DNA from: Rehmannia glutinosa
Taxonomy: Eukaryota > Streptophyta > Magnoliopsida > Lamiales > Orobanchaceae
Direction: 5' to 3'
Length of the DNA: 64,000 bases
NCBI GenBank assembly: GCA_016081115.2
Contig: CM071928.1
Coordinates: 83,400,477-83,464,476, forward strand
Each line of letters opens with the position of its first letter. Position 1 is the stretch's first letter. Below are positions 35,301-46,530 of the stretch, piece after piece. A program made the translations under genes and the position numbers. The notes under the pieces are model-generated. The model worked only from the letters and a program-made list of their open reading frames with translations. It did no database searches and was not told the origin of the DNA.

Positions 35301-38300
35301 ATAACAGCATGGATAAAAGGATAGTATTTGCATATGACAAACTATACAGTGTCTCAGCTGGCATCAAATATATTTGTTCATCAATAATTCCTGAAACGAT
35401 AAACTTCTAGATATGACAAAAACTCAAAGAAGACAGCACAATTTGTAATTTATTTCAAATGATTTTACATGTTATGACATTTTTGATTGTTATCATTCAT
35501 CTGGTCATTAATTGCGGAAAACATTGCCACTTTAGGTAGAAGGTAATAAAGCAAATCACTGTAAAGCGATGTTATATGAGGAGTCTATCAAACTCTACTC
35601 AGTATGGCATTATCTCAGACTGATATGGATGTGGAAGAAGATATTGGAATGAAAGGTTACATTGACATTCGGAAAACAGGACCTTGACACCTAGCATCGA
35701 GCTTTAAAAAAACCAAGGTATGAGGGTTCTGTGACAAATCACGTCCTATCACCTAGTTTAAGTACTTGTAAAAATACAAAAAAAAAAAAGTATTTAATTT
35801 GTAACATATTGGAAGAAATGATATTAAACATACTAAATAATGAAATAAAGGGATCCCATTCGCTTGGAAACTTGGCAAGGACAAGTTCCTTCCTGTGTGT
35901 CTAAGTGAGTGTACAGATATTGACAATCCCAAGAATATTTGTGACATTTCATGGATAAAATGGCGTTTTTGGGGAAAAAATAAACAATTGGAAAATGTTC
36001 CTTTTTTTTCCCAACCGGTATTGTATGCTTGTGGTATTCTTCAGAAGGCAGAAGACATTGAAGCCATTTTTCTTTTCACCGTCTCTGAGATTTTTTTGAA
36101 CCATTATGTGGCTTTCCAGTGCCTCTACACGGGGAATCTGTCATCTCCCTCATTTTTAAACTTTGGCCCCTTACGGTTCATCTTTAGTTGGATGTTAAGA
36201 GTGTATTATTTCATTCATTAAACTTATGCGTTGACTCAGATCGGAGTAGGTAGCTTCACTTCTAGGTGAGTGAAAAAAGTGGGAATGAACTCAACTTCTT
36301 CCAGTATTCAAATGGGCTTCCACAAAATTTACTGTTTTGAGTTGATTGCTATTTCAACTCGAGTTTTAAAGCATTGATATAAACAACAAATGTAGGTCCT
36401 ATCTTCTTCTCATGTACACAATAAAATTGCATAGAATTGTAAAGCCTCTATGTGCATACCCTCCACCACTATGAAAACCAAAAACATTCATGAATTTCAG
36501 ATAGCAATTTTTGAAAGTGCTCAATTCTTCATCCAATGGTCCTGCCAATGATGTTCGTTGGAACAGATTCCCAGGGTTGATAATTGATGATTCCAGAACA
36601 TCTCTTTTATGATTTCTGCACTAGTGTATGTTTAGGTATTGTTACGACAACTACTAAGTATAAAGAAGTTGATTGTGCGAAAATTCTGCATAACCAACAG
36701 TGACTCCAGATGTAAGGGACGGGAAGTGAAGGGAAATATAGGGGAAATAGTTAAGCCAGGAAACGTAGAAGACTACCAATGTGTCCCTCAAAGAACATGT
36801 TTACAAACATGTAAGTTTCTTCTGCTCTACATAGCAAACAGAAAATTGGACAATCTTCATTCCCTGGCCTTTATAGTATCCTAAACCAAATGATCCATAA
36901 AATAAAGAACAAAGGCTTCTCGAGAATATGTCATGTGAGTTCTGCTATATATGAAAATGTAAAGTGTTGAGTTTGACGCTTTTTAGCTTAATGCTTGGAG
37001 TTCCTCCATAGTGTAATAAAAATATGTTCTAATCAGATAAATTCCATTAAGAGCAAGATGCAACCTACAAACCACATCCAAATGTCAAAAATTAGGAATC
37101 TAGATGAATCAAGTCTGAGAAAATATAAGGCATTGGCTTGAGACAAATTATTAATTAAGCCTGAGTTAAAACATGAGGTCAAACTTCAAATTACTAATTA
37201 AGCCCGAGTTAAAACATGAGGTCAAACTTCAAATTGAAGATTACACATGTAAATAATTTTCATATGTCATACAGAAAATACGATATGAAGGTTGAGTTCA
37301 CAATATTAACACAGCACCAAATTAGTGATGAAATACAGAGATCAATCTTAACAGTAAAAAGAAGTATATCAACAAGGATTAACTTGCCTGTAACGAGTCA
37401 CTTCCCTTTGCTGGAGTCCAGCAGATGGCCTTCGTATTACATTCGGAGGATTTTGTAATTTCAGTAACGTTACTGGAAGGTTACGGACATCCTGCTTACA
37501 AATATCACAGGTCTTATTACCTTTGATGCTAAACCACTTCACGGCACACTCCTTGTGGGCAAGTGCAAGCTCTCCTTTGCAGCTGCACTCCATCTTCAGT
37601 GTTTCACCACCTTCTCCAAGCTCAACAAAACAGATTCTGCAAACAGCTTCTTCTTCTGGAATGTCTTCCCCAGCATCATTTATGACTGTAAATTGGTAAA
37701 GTACAAAGGAATTAATAAAGTAACTAATTTTAATAAAAAATAATGGGGGATATACAAATACTACCCCCGAGATTTAGTCTAATTACAAAAAACTTCAATT
37801 ATCTTTCAAAATTACAAATACCCTCTTAAGGTGTTACAAACACCCCATTGAGATTTGTATTTACCTAACAATACCCCCACTCTCTAGGGTGCAATTCGTA
37901 AAATAGAAACAAATGTCAAGGGGATATTTGTAACCTGAAAAGATAATTGGGTGTTTTTGTAATTAGTCTAAACCTCAGGGGAAGTTTTTGTAATTAACCC
38001 TAAAAAATGTGAATAAAACAAGTGACAGGCATATAGGTTTCCCTGGCCTGCCACTTCAGGTAGGCCTCTTTTGTTCATCTAATTCAAGATCTAATTTTCT
38101 CGGTTGTTAAATTGAAATGTGTGATTGCTCCTTAAGATCATTTACACGAGCAGTGAGCTCTTTGCATTGTTGATAGGGATAATTACAAAAAGTACCCCTG
38201 AGGTTTGACCTAATTACAAAAAAACCCAGCTAACTTTAAAACTTACAAAAAGTACCCCTGAGGTTTGAAATATATTTCAAAATCCCCCTTCATATTTGTA

Positions 38301-40652
38301 AAATCATTGCAGATTACCCCTTAATTTTAACACTAAATCAAACCTCAGGGGTACTTTTTGTAAGTTTTAGAGTTAGCTGGGTTTTTTTGTAATTAGGCCA
38401 AACCTCAGGGGTACTTTTTGTAATTATCCCTTGTTGATATGCCTAAAAGTTGCAATTTAGGATCACTGTTCACAGATATTAAATTGGCGTCCTACGAGCT
38501 CAACATGTTCTGATGCAAATATATACCAGCTTCGGTTTCAGGAGATATTTCTGGGGATGCATTTTCCACCGTTGTAGGCCGATGGTTTGATGATATTACT
38601 CGTATTAAACCTCCAGATGAATCTGTTCGCCTCAAGCTTCTGGTTTTAACATTAACTGGAACTGAAAATGAGCGTGTCATATATTGTTTGACTTCAGTTT
38701 GCTGTACGCAAACAAAGTTCAGTTAGGAAAGGTCCGAGCAGGACACAAACGTGCAGTCGTGCACTTCTTTTTGTCAGATATAAGTACTTAGGAGACAAAC
38801 TTACAGGTCTTTTAGATTGTTGGTCCACAAGATTTTCCTGTGAAGGCTTAGGATCGGCATTTGCCATTGGTGTCACGGGTAACGAATGTGCTGATTTTGT
38901 TGATGCGGAAAACAAAATTTTGTTTAAGGAAAATGATCTTGAAGTTGAGGGTTTGTCTGAAAGGGGGGTGTCTGGGATAATGAGAACTGTTTTCTCAGCT
39001 TCTTGAGATATGTTTTTAGCCCTGGAGCTTTTCTGAGGAAGCATGTTTTTAACAGATGATTTCAGTTTTGCTGAATTTGGTCTTGGGGGCAATCCTGCTC
39101 TAGTAGAAGTAGGGCTTGGAATATCTATCCTTGTAAAATCGGAAAACGCCCTCTCCAAAGACCGCATAGGTATTTCCAAAGATGAGAGATTTGGTCGTCT
39201 TGGCTGCATTAAGGTGGCTTCTTCTCGTTCGTATTTCTGACAGCATTCATGTCCGAAGTTAAATTCCTTTCATCTCGCCACTTGTTAAATAATTTTATAA
39301 CAAGAAAAAGCATAAAAAACCCAAAGGTGAGACGTATAACACACAACTTATCGTAAATCAACCAACCACAATTGTGTCAAACACACCAACTCTATTTAAC
39401 CTGGTTCATGTGCTGTAATATAAACAGAAATCTCTGATTTCTTACTCAATTAAGTGTCACACATTCTACAAGTCACACAATTTAACCAAAACTGAATGGA
39501 GATGGAAACATATAATATGCGCATTAAATAAGTTGAAGTTGCTCGACAAGGAAAAAGAAAAAACAACACGGGCAATAATTCTTAGATTTATACGATACCA
39601 TCTGAAAGATAGAGAAAGTGAGGGTTATATGTGTAGTGCAAGGGAAGCTTCGTTCCGGGGTCTTTTCCTTTTTCCCTTTTTTTTTGGTTAAACAGTTACC
39701 ACCTTCATTATTACGCTTCAGTTATCCACAATACGAACGTCCAAAACAAGAACTAGCATGATTAAGCAAATCAACATGTATTATCTAATCCAAGATGTGC
39801 TTTAACCTCAACCGTTTTCTTCTTGAGTTTCAGAAAACTAGTAAACCCTCTTCACTCATTGTCTTGTTTTAACTTAATTGAGCTACATAAAGTAAAATGC
39901 AAACCAATCCCTATCAAACTAAACAAGTGAGCACACCACGAGCTTGTAGTTCAAGTGGTATAGCTTACGGGTGTTGACCAGGGTTCGAGCCCTATATCTT
40001 TCAGTTTCTTTGGAATTTAGCGCCTCCCCTTCAACCGCTACTCCCAACTTAATAAAAAAAAAAAAAAAAAAACTAAACAAGTGAGCACATATTGACTTGC
40101 TTATAGCATAAGATCCTTACCTTCTTGGTAACATTGATAACTCAAATGTAAAATAAAATTTAAGGTGTCTTCCAATAATATCTACGTCTACCGTAAATGG
40201 AAATAGTATTAACACCTCTCCACCCCCACCCACCCACCCACCCCAACACCATAAACTTGCAAACTCAGACTCTGTGAAAAGAAAAAAAATTCAGAATTCA
40301 GATTTGAATGGAATAATTCCCCAATTCTTCAATACCAAAAATTCCGTAAGAAAAAAGTCTAAGCATTTATCCGATTATTACAAAGGTGTTGCCAACCCAG
40401 AAAAACCAATTAAAATTAAGAAAAAGTAAAAAAAAAAAAAAATCCTTAGTCCCTACAGCTTACAACAAAACCCAAAATGAAAATTGCAACTGAGAAAACA
40501 CACACAGCTCAGCTGATTTTTGCACAGAAAAACACAAAATCAGAAAAAATGGAACTGGAGAGAACTACCGGATCATCATAATGGCCATGGATATTTTCTT
40601 CATCTTCTCGACCAGTTTGATTCATTGCACCAACGCCACTATTCTCCGCCAT
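32307..40652 (-). CDS. RING-CH (MARCH-like) membrane E3 ubiquitin ligase
   Basis: Predicted membrane-bound ubiquitin ligase. Exons from the start: 40569-40652, 38805-39236, 38527-38701, 37388-37685, 34996-35068, 33951-34041, 32998-33077, 32307-32639; all in phase, 521 aa. The N-terminal third (MAENSGVGAMNQTG...) is Ser/Pro-rich and probably disordered. Exon 4 holds the C4HC3 RING-CH finger: CRICFVELGEGGE, then MECSCKGELALAHKECAVKW and CDICKQD give C-x2-C, C-x-C, H-x2-C, C-x2-C. Exons 5-8 carry hydrophobic segments (VPVLVMVSMLAYFCFLEQLL, ALAISLPFSCVLGLISSMIA, FQFAIVILFAHIFYAV, ILSVLLSSFTGFGIAI), so the finger faces the cytosol before several membrane spans. The C-terminal tail is His/Gln-rich. 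The intron after exon 4 uses a GC donor (AG|GCAAGT at 37387). The family is clear; the substrate is unknown. Confidence 0.92.
32711..32957. mobile_element. MULE-type MITE, gggataattaca family, diverged copy
   Basis: The two arms (attcggtctaattacaaaaa near 32728, and ttgcaattaagctaaaca with gtagtttttgtaatttaccc on the right) match the family, but the left end is eroded. It lies in the last intron of the RING-CH gene. No clean duplication was found. Confidence 0.65.
33382..33473. repeat. Strong intronic hairpin
   Basis: gggttcattaccattggatg and gcgcacacac pair with gtgtgtgctcatccaatgg and tgatgaaccc, with a loop of about 30 bases that itself contains cacatgggtgtg. It lies in a RING-CH gene intron. 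It may be the core of a small MITE, but the outer ends were not resolved. Confidence 0.75.
34288..34545 (-). mobile_element. Second SINE-like copy, inverted
   Basis: Reverse complement of the element at 10270-10589, including the ccgaccccacacaatggg tail and (GAT)n end, starting on the minus strand at ctatctcaactcatcgtcg. It lies in a RING-CH gene intron. No target duplication was confirmed. Confidence 0.7.
37746..38001. mobile_element. MULE-type MITE, gggataattaca family, copy 3
   Basis: The arms (gatttagtctaattacaaaa on the left, ttttgtaattagtctaaacc on the right) match the family. Flanks are A-rich (taaaaaat) and a clean duplication cannot be separated from the local repeat. It lies in the third intron of the RING-CH gene. 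Confidence 0.75.
38176..38430. mobile_element. MULE-type MITE, gggataattaca family, copy 4
   Basis: Nearly perfect foldback of 255 bp with ends gggataattacaaaaagtac and the inverted gtactttttgtaattatccc. Perfect 9-bp duplication ttgttgata (38167-38175 and 38431-38439). It is the youngest-looking copy here and shares an intron with copy 3. Confidence 0.93.
39936..40069 (+). mobile_element. tRNA-derived SINE with poly-A tail
   Basis: A-box gtagttcaagtgg and B-box ggttcgagccc lie in pol III spacing, and the copy ends in an A-rich tail. A direct repeat of about 19 bases (actaaacaagtgagcaca within 39916-39935 and 40070-40089) flanks it. It lies in the first intron of the RING-CH gene. The body does not fold as a functional tRNA. 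Confidence 0.88.
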
Positions 40653-41025
40653 AACTGTGTTACAGTCCAACAAAAAAAAAATAAAAAAAAAAACTAGAAA
40701 ACTCTTTTCGATATGCAACAATTGAAAGCTGTCGTTGAACTTTGAAAAGAAAAGGAGTCAACAAAATTCTGTAGTGGAGTGAAATTGAATCAAAAAAAAA
40801 AGGTGGGGACTTTCAACTTTGGGGGAGATATGATGAAAAACAAGAAAAAAGCTTTACTTTTTAAGATTTATTTCCATTAGTTAAATTAATTGAGCATTAA
40901 AAAAATATGCATCTTACTGTTTTTTAATATAAATTGATGGAATTACCCGCCAACCTTGATTTGTGCTGCCTGACAGGTTAGATTCCTTGTTTTGTTTTTC
41001 TTTTTTATTATTATTATTATTATTT
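40653..41025 (-). promoter_or_regulatory. 5' flank of the RING-CH gene
   Basis: A-rich leader (40670-40695) and upstream region between the start codon and the nearest MITE. No decisive core motif. Confidence 0.35.
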
Positions 41026-41712
41026 GGAATAATTACAAAAACACCCCCAAGGTTTGGGCTAATTACAAAAATATCCAAAGATGTTTGAGAATTACAAAAA
41101 GCCCCCTCGTGTTTGATCCTGTCTAGGAATGGAAATTTTGCCAGTACCCGCAGGTACGCGCCCCGCTTCATAACCCGAGGCGAGGTGGGTCTAGAATCAC
41201 TTCTGCCCGCGACGACGAGTACCCGTCCCGCCTATTTTTTAAATATACTTATTATATATTTTGCATATATAATATATATTATAATCTAATTTTTATCTTT
41301 TAATATTATATCTATCATTTATAAATTGAAAATAACAACTTATATAAAGAATATTTTATTAATATATTAAAAACAAATATTTTTTCCTTTTTTTTATTTA
41401 AGTTATTTAATTTGGCCCAGGACAGGTCGACTTGCTCCGTGACTGTGGCAGGTAGTCATGTGCCGCCCGTTCTAAGGACGGAGCAGGTCTGGGTCTTTAG
41501 ACACCCGACCCGACCCATTTACATCCCTAATTATGTCTTAAAACTTACGAAGATAACTGTAATATTTCTATTAAAGAGGTTTTTAAATGTTTTTTTGCTT
41601 ATGAAAGAAAGATAAGGCAGAATCAAATTTTAAGGGGTCTTTTTCGATTTTCAAAATTTTATAGGCTTTTTTGTAATTAGCTAAACCCCAGGGGTTATTA
41701 TGTAATTATCCC
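41026..41712. mobile_element. MULE-type MITE, gggataattaca family, split by a hAT insertion
   Basis: Arms ggaataattacaaaaacacc and the inverted ggggttattatgtaattatccc, with perfect 9-bp duplication ttattattt (41017-41025 and 41713-41721). The centre is interrupted by the element at 41124-41529. Confidence 0.88.
41124..41529. mobile_element. Non-autonomous hAT element nested in the MITE
   Basis: Ends taggaatggaaat and the inverted atttacatcccta, with flanking octamers atcctgtc and attatgtc (6 of 8). The interior, with cccgcgacgacgagtaccc and a long AT tract, is homologous to the element at 62263-62642. The uninterrupted family copy at 61267 shows the empty arrangement. Confidence 0.75.
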
Positions 41713-41721
41713 TTATTATTT

Positions 41722-42109
41722 TTTAACTTTAAGAGGATTTTGGAATCGACGGTGGGAATTTCATTTATGCGGGACAGCCATAATCCGATCATACGATTGG
41801 GTATATAAATGAATTGTGTTCATTGGATACAATTTCTGAAGTTCGTCGTGGAATTTTAGGTAGAGTTTGGGTTGGATTGATGTTTCATAAATTTGGTTTT
41901 CACTTTATGCTTGAAGAATATATTTTATATATTTGATGTGTATTTATGTGAAATAGTATATAAAATACTAATTTGTACTAGCTGCTTGACTTGAAAAATA
42001 AAGGAAATAATTATGAGTTCGGGTGAGTATAATTTTTTGTTGTATTTTGTATTTAATATCATATATGCATAATATATCAGATTTATTTTAATTTGTATAT
42101 TTAAATATA
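41722..42109. other. AT-rich intergenic, no gene seen
   Basis: Nothing recognised between the MITE and Pack-MULE B. The last ten bases (tttaaatata) are the left target-site copy of that element. Confidence 0.45.
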
Positions 42110-42339
42110 GGAATAGGATCAAATGAGACCACATAATTAGAGTGAGACAGTATGGACTAATCTTGGCCACACGTCTCAAATTTTAGATGGTTGGGATTTA
42201 CCCAATTTAATAATCATTTTAGACTTATTTTAAAGCTGAAAAGGGCATAATTGTCATTACACAATTACATAATATCGTTTTAATTATGGTTTAAGCATCA
42301 ATTGGTCTTCTCTCTCCGTTTGCCTCCATAGCTTGCAGA

Positions 42340-43358
42340 GATGAATGTGGAAAAGCTAATGAAGATGGCGGAGCTAAGCGTCACAGAAAGGTGCTGAGAG
42401 ACAACATCCAGGGTATCACAAAGCCGGCGAATCGCCGTCTGGCTCGCCGTGGCGGTGTTAAGCGTATCAGCGGCCTCATCTACGAGGAGACTCGCGGTGT
42501 TTTGAAGATCTTCCTGGAGAACGTCATCCGTGACGCCGTCACCTACACTGAGCATGCTCGCCGCAAGACGGTGACTGCCATGGACGTCGTTTATGTGCTC
42601 AAGAGGCAGGACCGCACTCTTTACGGTTTTGGAGGTTAAGGATTTCTAGGGTTAGGGATGGGGTTTCTGGAATTTTGTATAGATCGGCCCATTTCTGGTG
42701 GGGTAACAATTGTTGTTAGGGGTTTTCAGTTAGGATTATGTGAGATTTGGAAGTTTCTGTTTCTGAAACTTTTTTCTTGTTAATCTAATGGTATGCATTT
42801 GAATTTTATTTTTTCCCCAGTTTGAATGTTTGATTCAAGTTTGGTGGTGTGAAATGCAACACATGGTTTGAAGGGCTTGCTGCCAGTGTTCTTCAATTAT
42901 GAATTCAACTGAAATCAGTGGTTTAATTTAGGAAAACGAGATCCACCAAGAATTTAGAACCAAAAAAAAAAATGAAGATGGTCGGATCAGTCCGCACCGG
43001 TGGGAAGGGTACAATGAGAAGAAAGAAGAAGGATGTTCACAAGACCACCACAACAGATGACAAAAGACTTCAAAGCACCTTGAAGAGAATAGGAGTAAAT
43101 GCCATACCTGCAATTGAGGAAGTTAATATTTTAAAGGAGGATGTAGTCATCCAGTTTATTAACCCAAAAGTTCAAGCATCTATCGTCGTCGGGAAGAGTG
43201 GGTTTGAAGGAGAGGACAGTGGGAGAAGAGGATGGCGCTCCAATCGACCAACTATTTTTCAACGATCCAAATGGATTCATGATTTGTCAGTCCAAAATAT
43301 CAATGAAACTTCAAGTTTGATTAATTTTTGTCGTCGTAGATCCCGATTCGGTCGTTAG
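42340..43358 (+). pseudogene. Captured BTF3 / NAC-beta fragment, interrupted and fused
   Basis: BTF3 is the beta subunit of the nascent-polypeptide-associated complex at the ribosome exit. The first codons at 42340 read MNVEKLMKM, the exact plant BTF3 start, and then run into histone H4 sequence. BTF3 resumes at 42972 (MKMVGSVRTGGKGTMRRKKK, then TTTTDDKRLQSTLKRIGVN, IPAIEEVNILKEDVVIQF) and stops resembling BTF3 after NPKVQASI near 43180. The frame stays open to 43358 through about 57 residues of unrelated sequence (VVGKSGFEGEDSGRRGW...), probably another captured piece. An open frame from 42972 to 43358 could encode a 128-aa chimera. No BTF3 introns are present between its parts. Confidence 0.85.
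42369..42970 (+). pseudogene. 5'-truncated histone H4 retrocopy inserted in BTF3
   Basis: Codons from about H4 residue 13 to the end are present (GAKRHRKVLRDNIQG ... TLYGFGG, stop at 42637-42639), followed by about 320 bases of 3' UTR and a run of A ending at 42970. The 11-base direct repeat aatgaagatgg flanks it (42358-42368 and 42971-42981). A poly-A tail, truncated 5' end and target duplication are the marks of reverse transcription of a polyadenylated plant H4 mRNA. The H4 tail is missing, no in-frame ATG precedes the core, and three near-invariant positions are changed (I34 to N, A89 to V, G94 to D). Confidence 0.9.
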
Positions 43359-43839
43359 GGTTTCGGGAGTGAGATCACGTTAATTTTTATTTTTCCGTGA
43401 TGGTGGTTAAGCTTTTGTTAATGGAGGTTCTAGTTTTTTTCTAGTTGAAGAAGACGAAGTAATATTTTTGTAGGTTTGATGTATACCTATATTTTTGTAT
43501 AAGTAAATGTACACTTAGATGTTTTTCGATGTATACTTATATGTGTTTTGTTGTATAAGTAGTTAATTTTTTTGTTTATGTATTTATGTTGCTGTGTACT
43601 TATGTTTTTTGATGTACACTTATATGTATTTTGTTGTATACTTATTGTGTTTTTTTGTATACTTATATTTTTTGTTCGACAATTGTAATATGCAGTAAAA
43701 TTATGTTAAACATACAGCAAAATAGTGTTAAGTATACATCAAATATATGCTAAATATACAACACAATAATGAACGTGATTTTCTCTCTATCTATAATTGA
43801 TTTTACTTAATTCACGGTCCTCACATGTTAATGAGCGTG

Positions 43840-43841
<2 letters not shown>

Positions 43842-43881
<40 letters not shown>
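43842..43881. repeat. (CT)n microsatellite
   Basis: About twenty CT dinucleotides inside Pack-MULE B. Confidence 0.9.
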
Positions 43882-43883
<2 letters not shown>

Positions 43884-44276
43884 ATTGGTTCCTTGATTCA
43901 CGGTCCCCACATGTTTTTGTTTGACCATTTTAATATACAGTAAAATTATGTTAAACATACATAAAAATAGTGTTAAGTATACAACATATCATTGATAAGT
44001 GTACATCATAGTGCATGGCAGAGCACATGCGCGCGATTTTCTCGCGATTTTCTCTCTCCCCACGTGATTTTCTCTCTCCTAATAACTGATTCCATATTTG
44101 GATGGTCCCCCACATGTTTGTTTTGACAATTATACCCTTATTTTGCCTTAATTAGATGTTTAATGTAATTTTAACCCCTATTTATCTTGACCATTGATAT
44201 AGATAAGGGAGGGTTGAGATGAGTCCACATTGTCTCACTATAATATGTGGTCTCATTGTAACCTACCCCTTTAAAT

Positions 44277-44279
<3 letters not shown>

Positions 44280-44310
<31 letters not shown>

Positions 44311-46434
44311 TGATGGGGTAAAATCGACGTCATATTATGGTCAATATATCTCGCTGTTTATTTCTGAATTTATTTATTCTTTTTACACATAATTATTAAA
44401 TATTTGGTCAAATTATTGACAATTTGCCATGAGGCCCAAACCAATAATCAAAGTTCCCAAGTTTCAGGTATAAATAATTAATCTTCATTCATTTATAACA
44501 ATATAGCTGTCAAATTGGATTGGCCGTCGGGCCAAAGGAAAACGAGTCAAGCCGAAATTCCATTAGACCACTATATTTTTAGGCCCAAAAAGCTACTCAA
44601 GTTTATAAATATCTCATATGACCGACTCAACCCGCCATTTCAAACCAAATGGGTCCGGCCAAATTGATCGACTCTTTTAAGGCTTACAAAATATTATCTC
44701 AGTCCGACCCTACCATTAAGTCGGGCTAGTTTTGAGAGCTCTAGTAAACAATCACAATTTCGCTTTTTAAGTTTATTTTACGCTTTGAATTATCTTGATA
44801 CCTTATACTGTCTTGAGCATCGGAAATTTTCCACTAGGACAATCACAAGAGCCCTTCTAACCCATAGTTATCGGATTTATTACATTGGCTCGAGTGATCC
44901 ACAGATTTTAGTAGCATCATATATTCATATGCATACCATGTATCTATTATTTAAATTACAAGATATATATATATATATATATATGGTATAAAATGCAAAA
45001 AAAAAGTAAAATATCCAAAATAAAGTTCGACTTCGTTTATTTTGTGGCTTGTGGTTAGAGAGAAGTATCAAATAGCTCAGAAGAATAAAATATAAATAGT
45101 TTTAGTAAACGAATTTTATTATTTATATATATAATAACAAGTACATATTAATTATTTCTTAAACTAGATGATTGATGAATAAATTTAGATAGTATTAACA
45201 AGTATGCGAATTAAACTTCAGCGTTGCTAAAATCACCAAAACAAATATAGCTAGTATGTTGAAGATTAATTATGTAGTTTACATTGGTAAAAAAAAAAAT
45301 GATTTTTCATAAATATTACTTAAACTTATTTCAAGCATTTGGGATCCTTGGACCGTTGGACGTTGAATCACTGATCTTTTATGATATATGCTCCTTAAAT
45401 TTGAACACAAACACGAATGGAAAGAGTTCACTTTCAGAATCAAAAATACTTAAGTGGATATAATACTTTGAGAATATGAGTGGATAAATCACTTCGTGTA
45501 AATGGGTAATGTCATTCCTAATGGTGACCCAAAACTTAAAAAAGTAAAAAAGAAGAATGATTGCAACCATATGATATATATTATAAACATTTCATTTTTT
45601 ACTATTCCCCAAACGAACAAACACTAGGTCCGAGTTCCGGCCTCTGACCTCTTTCAACCACAACTACCAATTTACCGGCCGGACTGTAATACCAAGCCCG
45701 AAAAAAATCAGGCCTCAAAAGCCCGGACCAAGAGCTCGAAAAATCAAGTCGGTTGGGCTGACCCTTTACTTTTAATGCTCGGGTTGGGTTGGGCTCCAAA
45801 CCCAATGGTCCAACCACTACTTCGCCCGATCCGACCCGATACAATTTTTTAAAAATGTTCGGCCCGATGATTTTGACAGCTCTTCTTCCAACTAAGGAGT
45901 GAGGCGATACCACTAGACTAATTGGCCATCAACTGATCTATATTTTTACTATTCCTCAAACGCACACACATTGGGTTGAACCCCTAATCTCTCCCAACTA
46001 AGGAGAAAGAGGATACTACTAGATCAATTCGGCATCACTTGATATATATTTCATTTAATCTTAATAGTTCTAGCAATTTATATTGCACAATAAAAATAAG
46101 ATTACAAGTACAATGGTTTGGGCCTAACCCGACTGGTCCCGTAATAAAGTTAGTCAAAGCCCTAAATCTGAAGGCCCGAAAAGGACCAAACTTATTTGCC
46201 CCGGCCTAATGGGCCCAATAACCTAGTTGACCCGAAACAAGATACACTACATGGGTTAGACTAGACCCTGAAAATATTAGTCTCTATGAATTCTAGTTTG
46301 GCTCCGACCGAACCGATTTTCATATCCCGAACATTTTCCAACACCCCGTTCCGACCTAATTGACAAACACACATTACGATTCTCAATATATTTCTATATT
46401 AATAGACACATTTCCCAATACACCACTTCAAATT
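44280..46434. other. Gene-free region with degenerate hAT and SINE pieces
   Basis: A (TA)n tract opens it. A hAT-like pair of ends (tagctgtcaaattgg near 44507, ttttgagagctcta near 44742) encloses a GC-richer segment of gggcca and gactcaacc-type sequence. A similar gcccgacc-rich segment lies at 45620-45890 next to two tandem fragments containing ctctcccaactaaggag, probably SINE-derived. No gene is seen. Confidence 0.5.
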
Positions 46435-46530
46435 TTATTTTTTTATCGGTGGTGTCATTGCAGAGACTCGAACCCATACTCTTTTACCAAAAAATAATAC
46501 GCATGACCACTTAACTAACCCCAGTGATTA
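46435..46530 (-). mobile_element. tRNA-derived SINE-like fragment
   Basis: On the minus strand an A-box-like ttagttaagtggtcatg precedes a B-box gggttcgagtctc. The spacing suits a SINE head, and no functional tRNA fold is seen. Confidence 0.5.

Larger units (their letters stand above)
42110..44269. mobile_element. Pack-MULE B carrying BTF3 and histone H4 sequence
   Basis: Terminal repeats ggaataggatcaaatgagac (left) and the inverted gtctcattgtaacctacccc (right) with inner gtgagaca blocks, flanked by the perfect 10-bp duplication tttaaatata (42100-42109 and 44270-44279). The 9-10-bp duplication and long terminal repeats identify a Mutator-like element, and the cargo makes it a Pack-MULE. Left of centre are BTF3 and H4 sequences (42340-43180) and a further non-BTF3 segment to about 43370. 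Right of it are tgtatacttat-type repeats in direct orientation and then gttaagtatacat-type copies in inverted orientation. It shares both arms with element A at 19659. Confidence 0.93.

Noticed and set aside
39936..40069. A tRNA gene
   Set aside because: Pol III boxes are present but no cloverleaf; the poly-A tail and long direct repeats mark a SINE.
42298..42555. Minus-strand open frame over the histone H4 region
   Set aside because: It is an antisense shadow of the conserved H4 codons.
42391..42639. A functional histone H4 gene
   Set aside because: The N-terminal tail is missing, no in-frame start precedes the core, invariant residues are changed, and the copy has retrocopy hallmarks.
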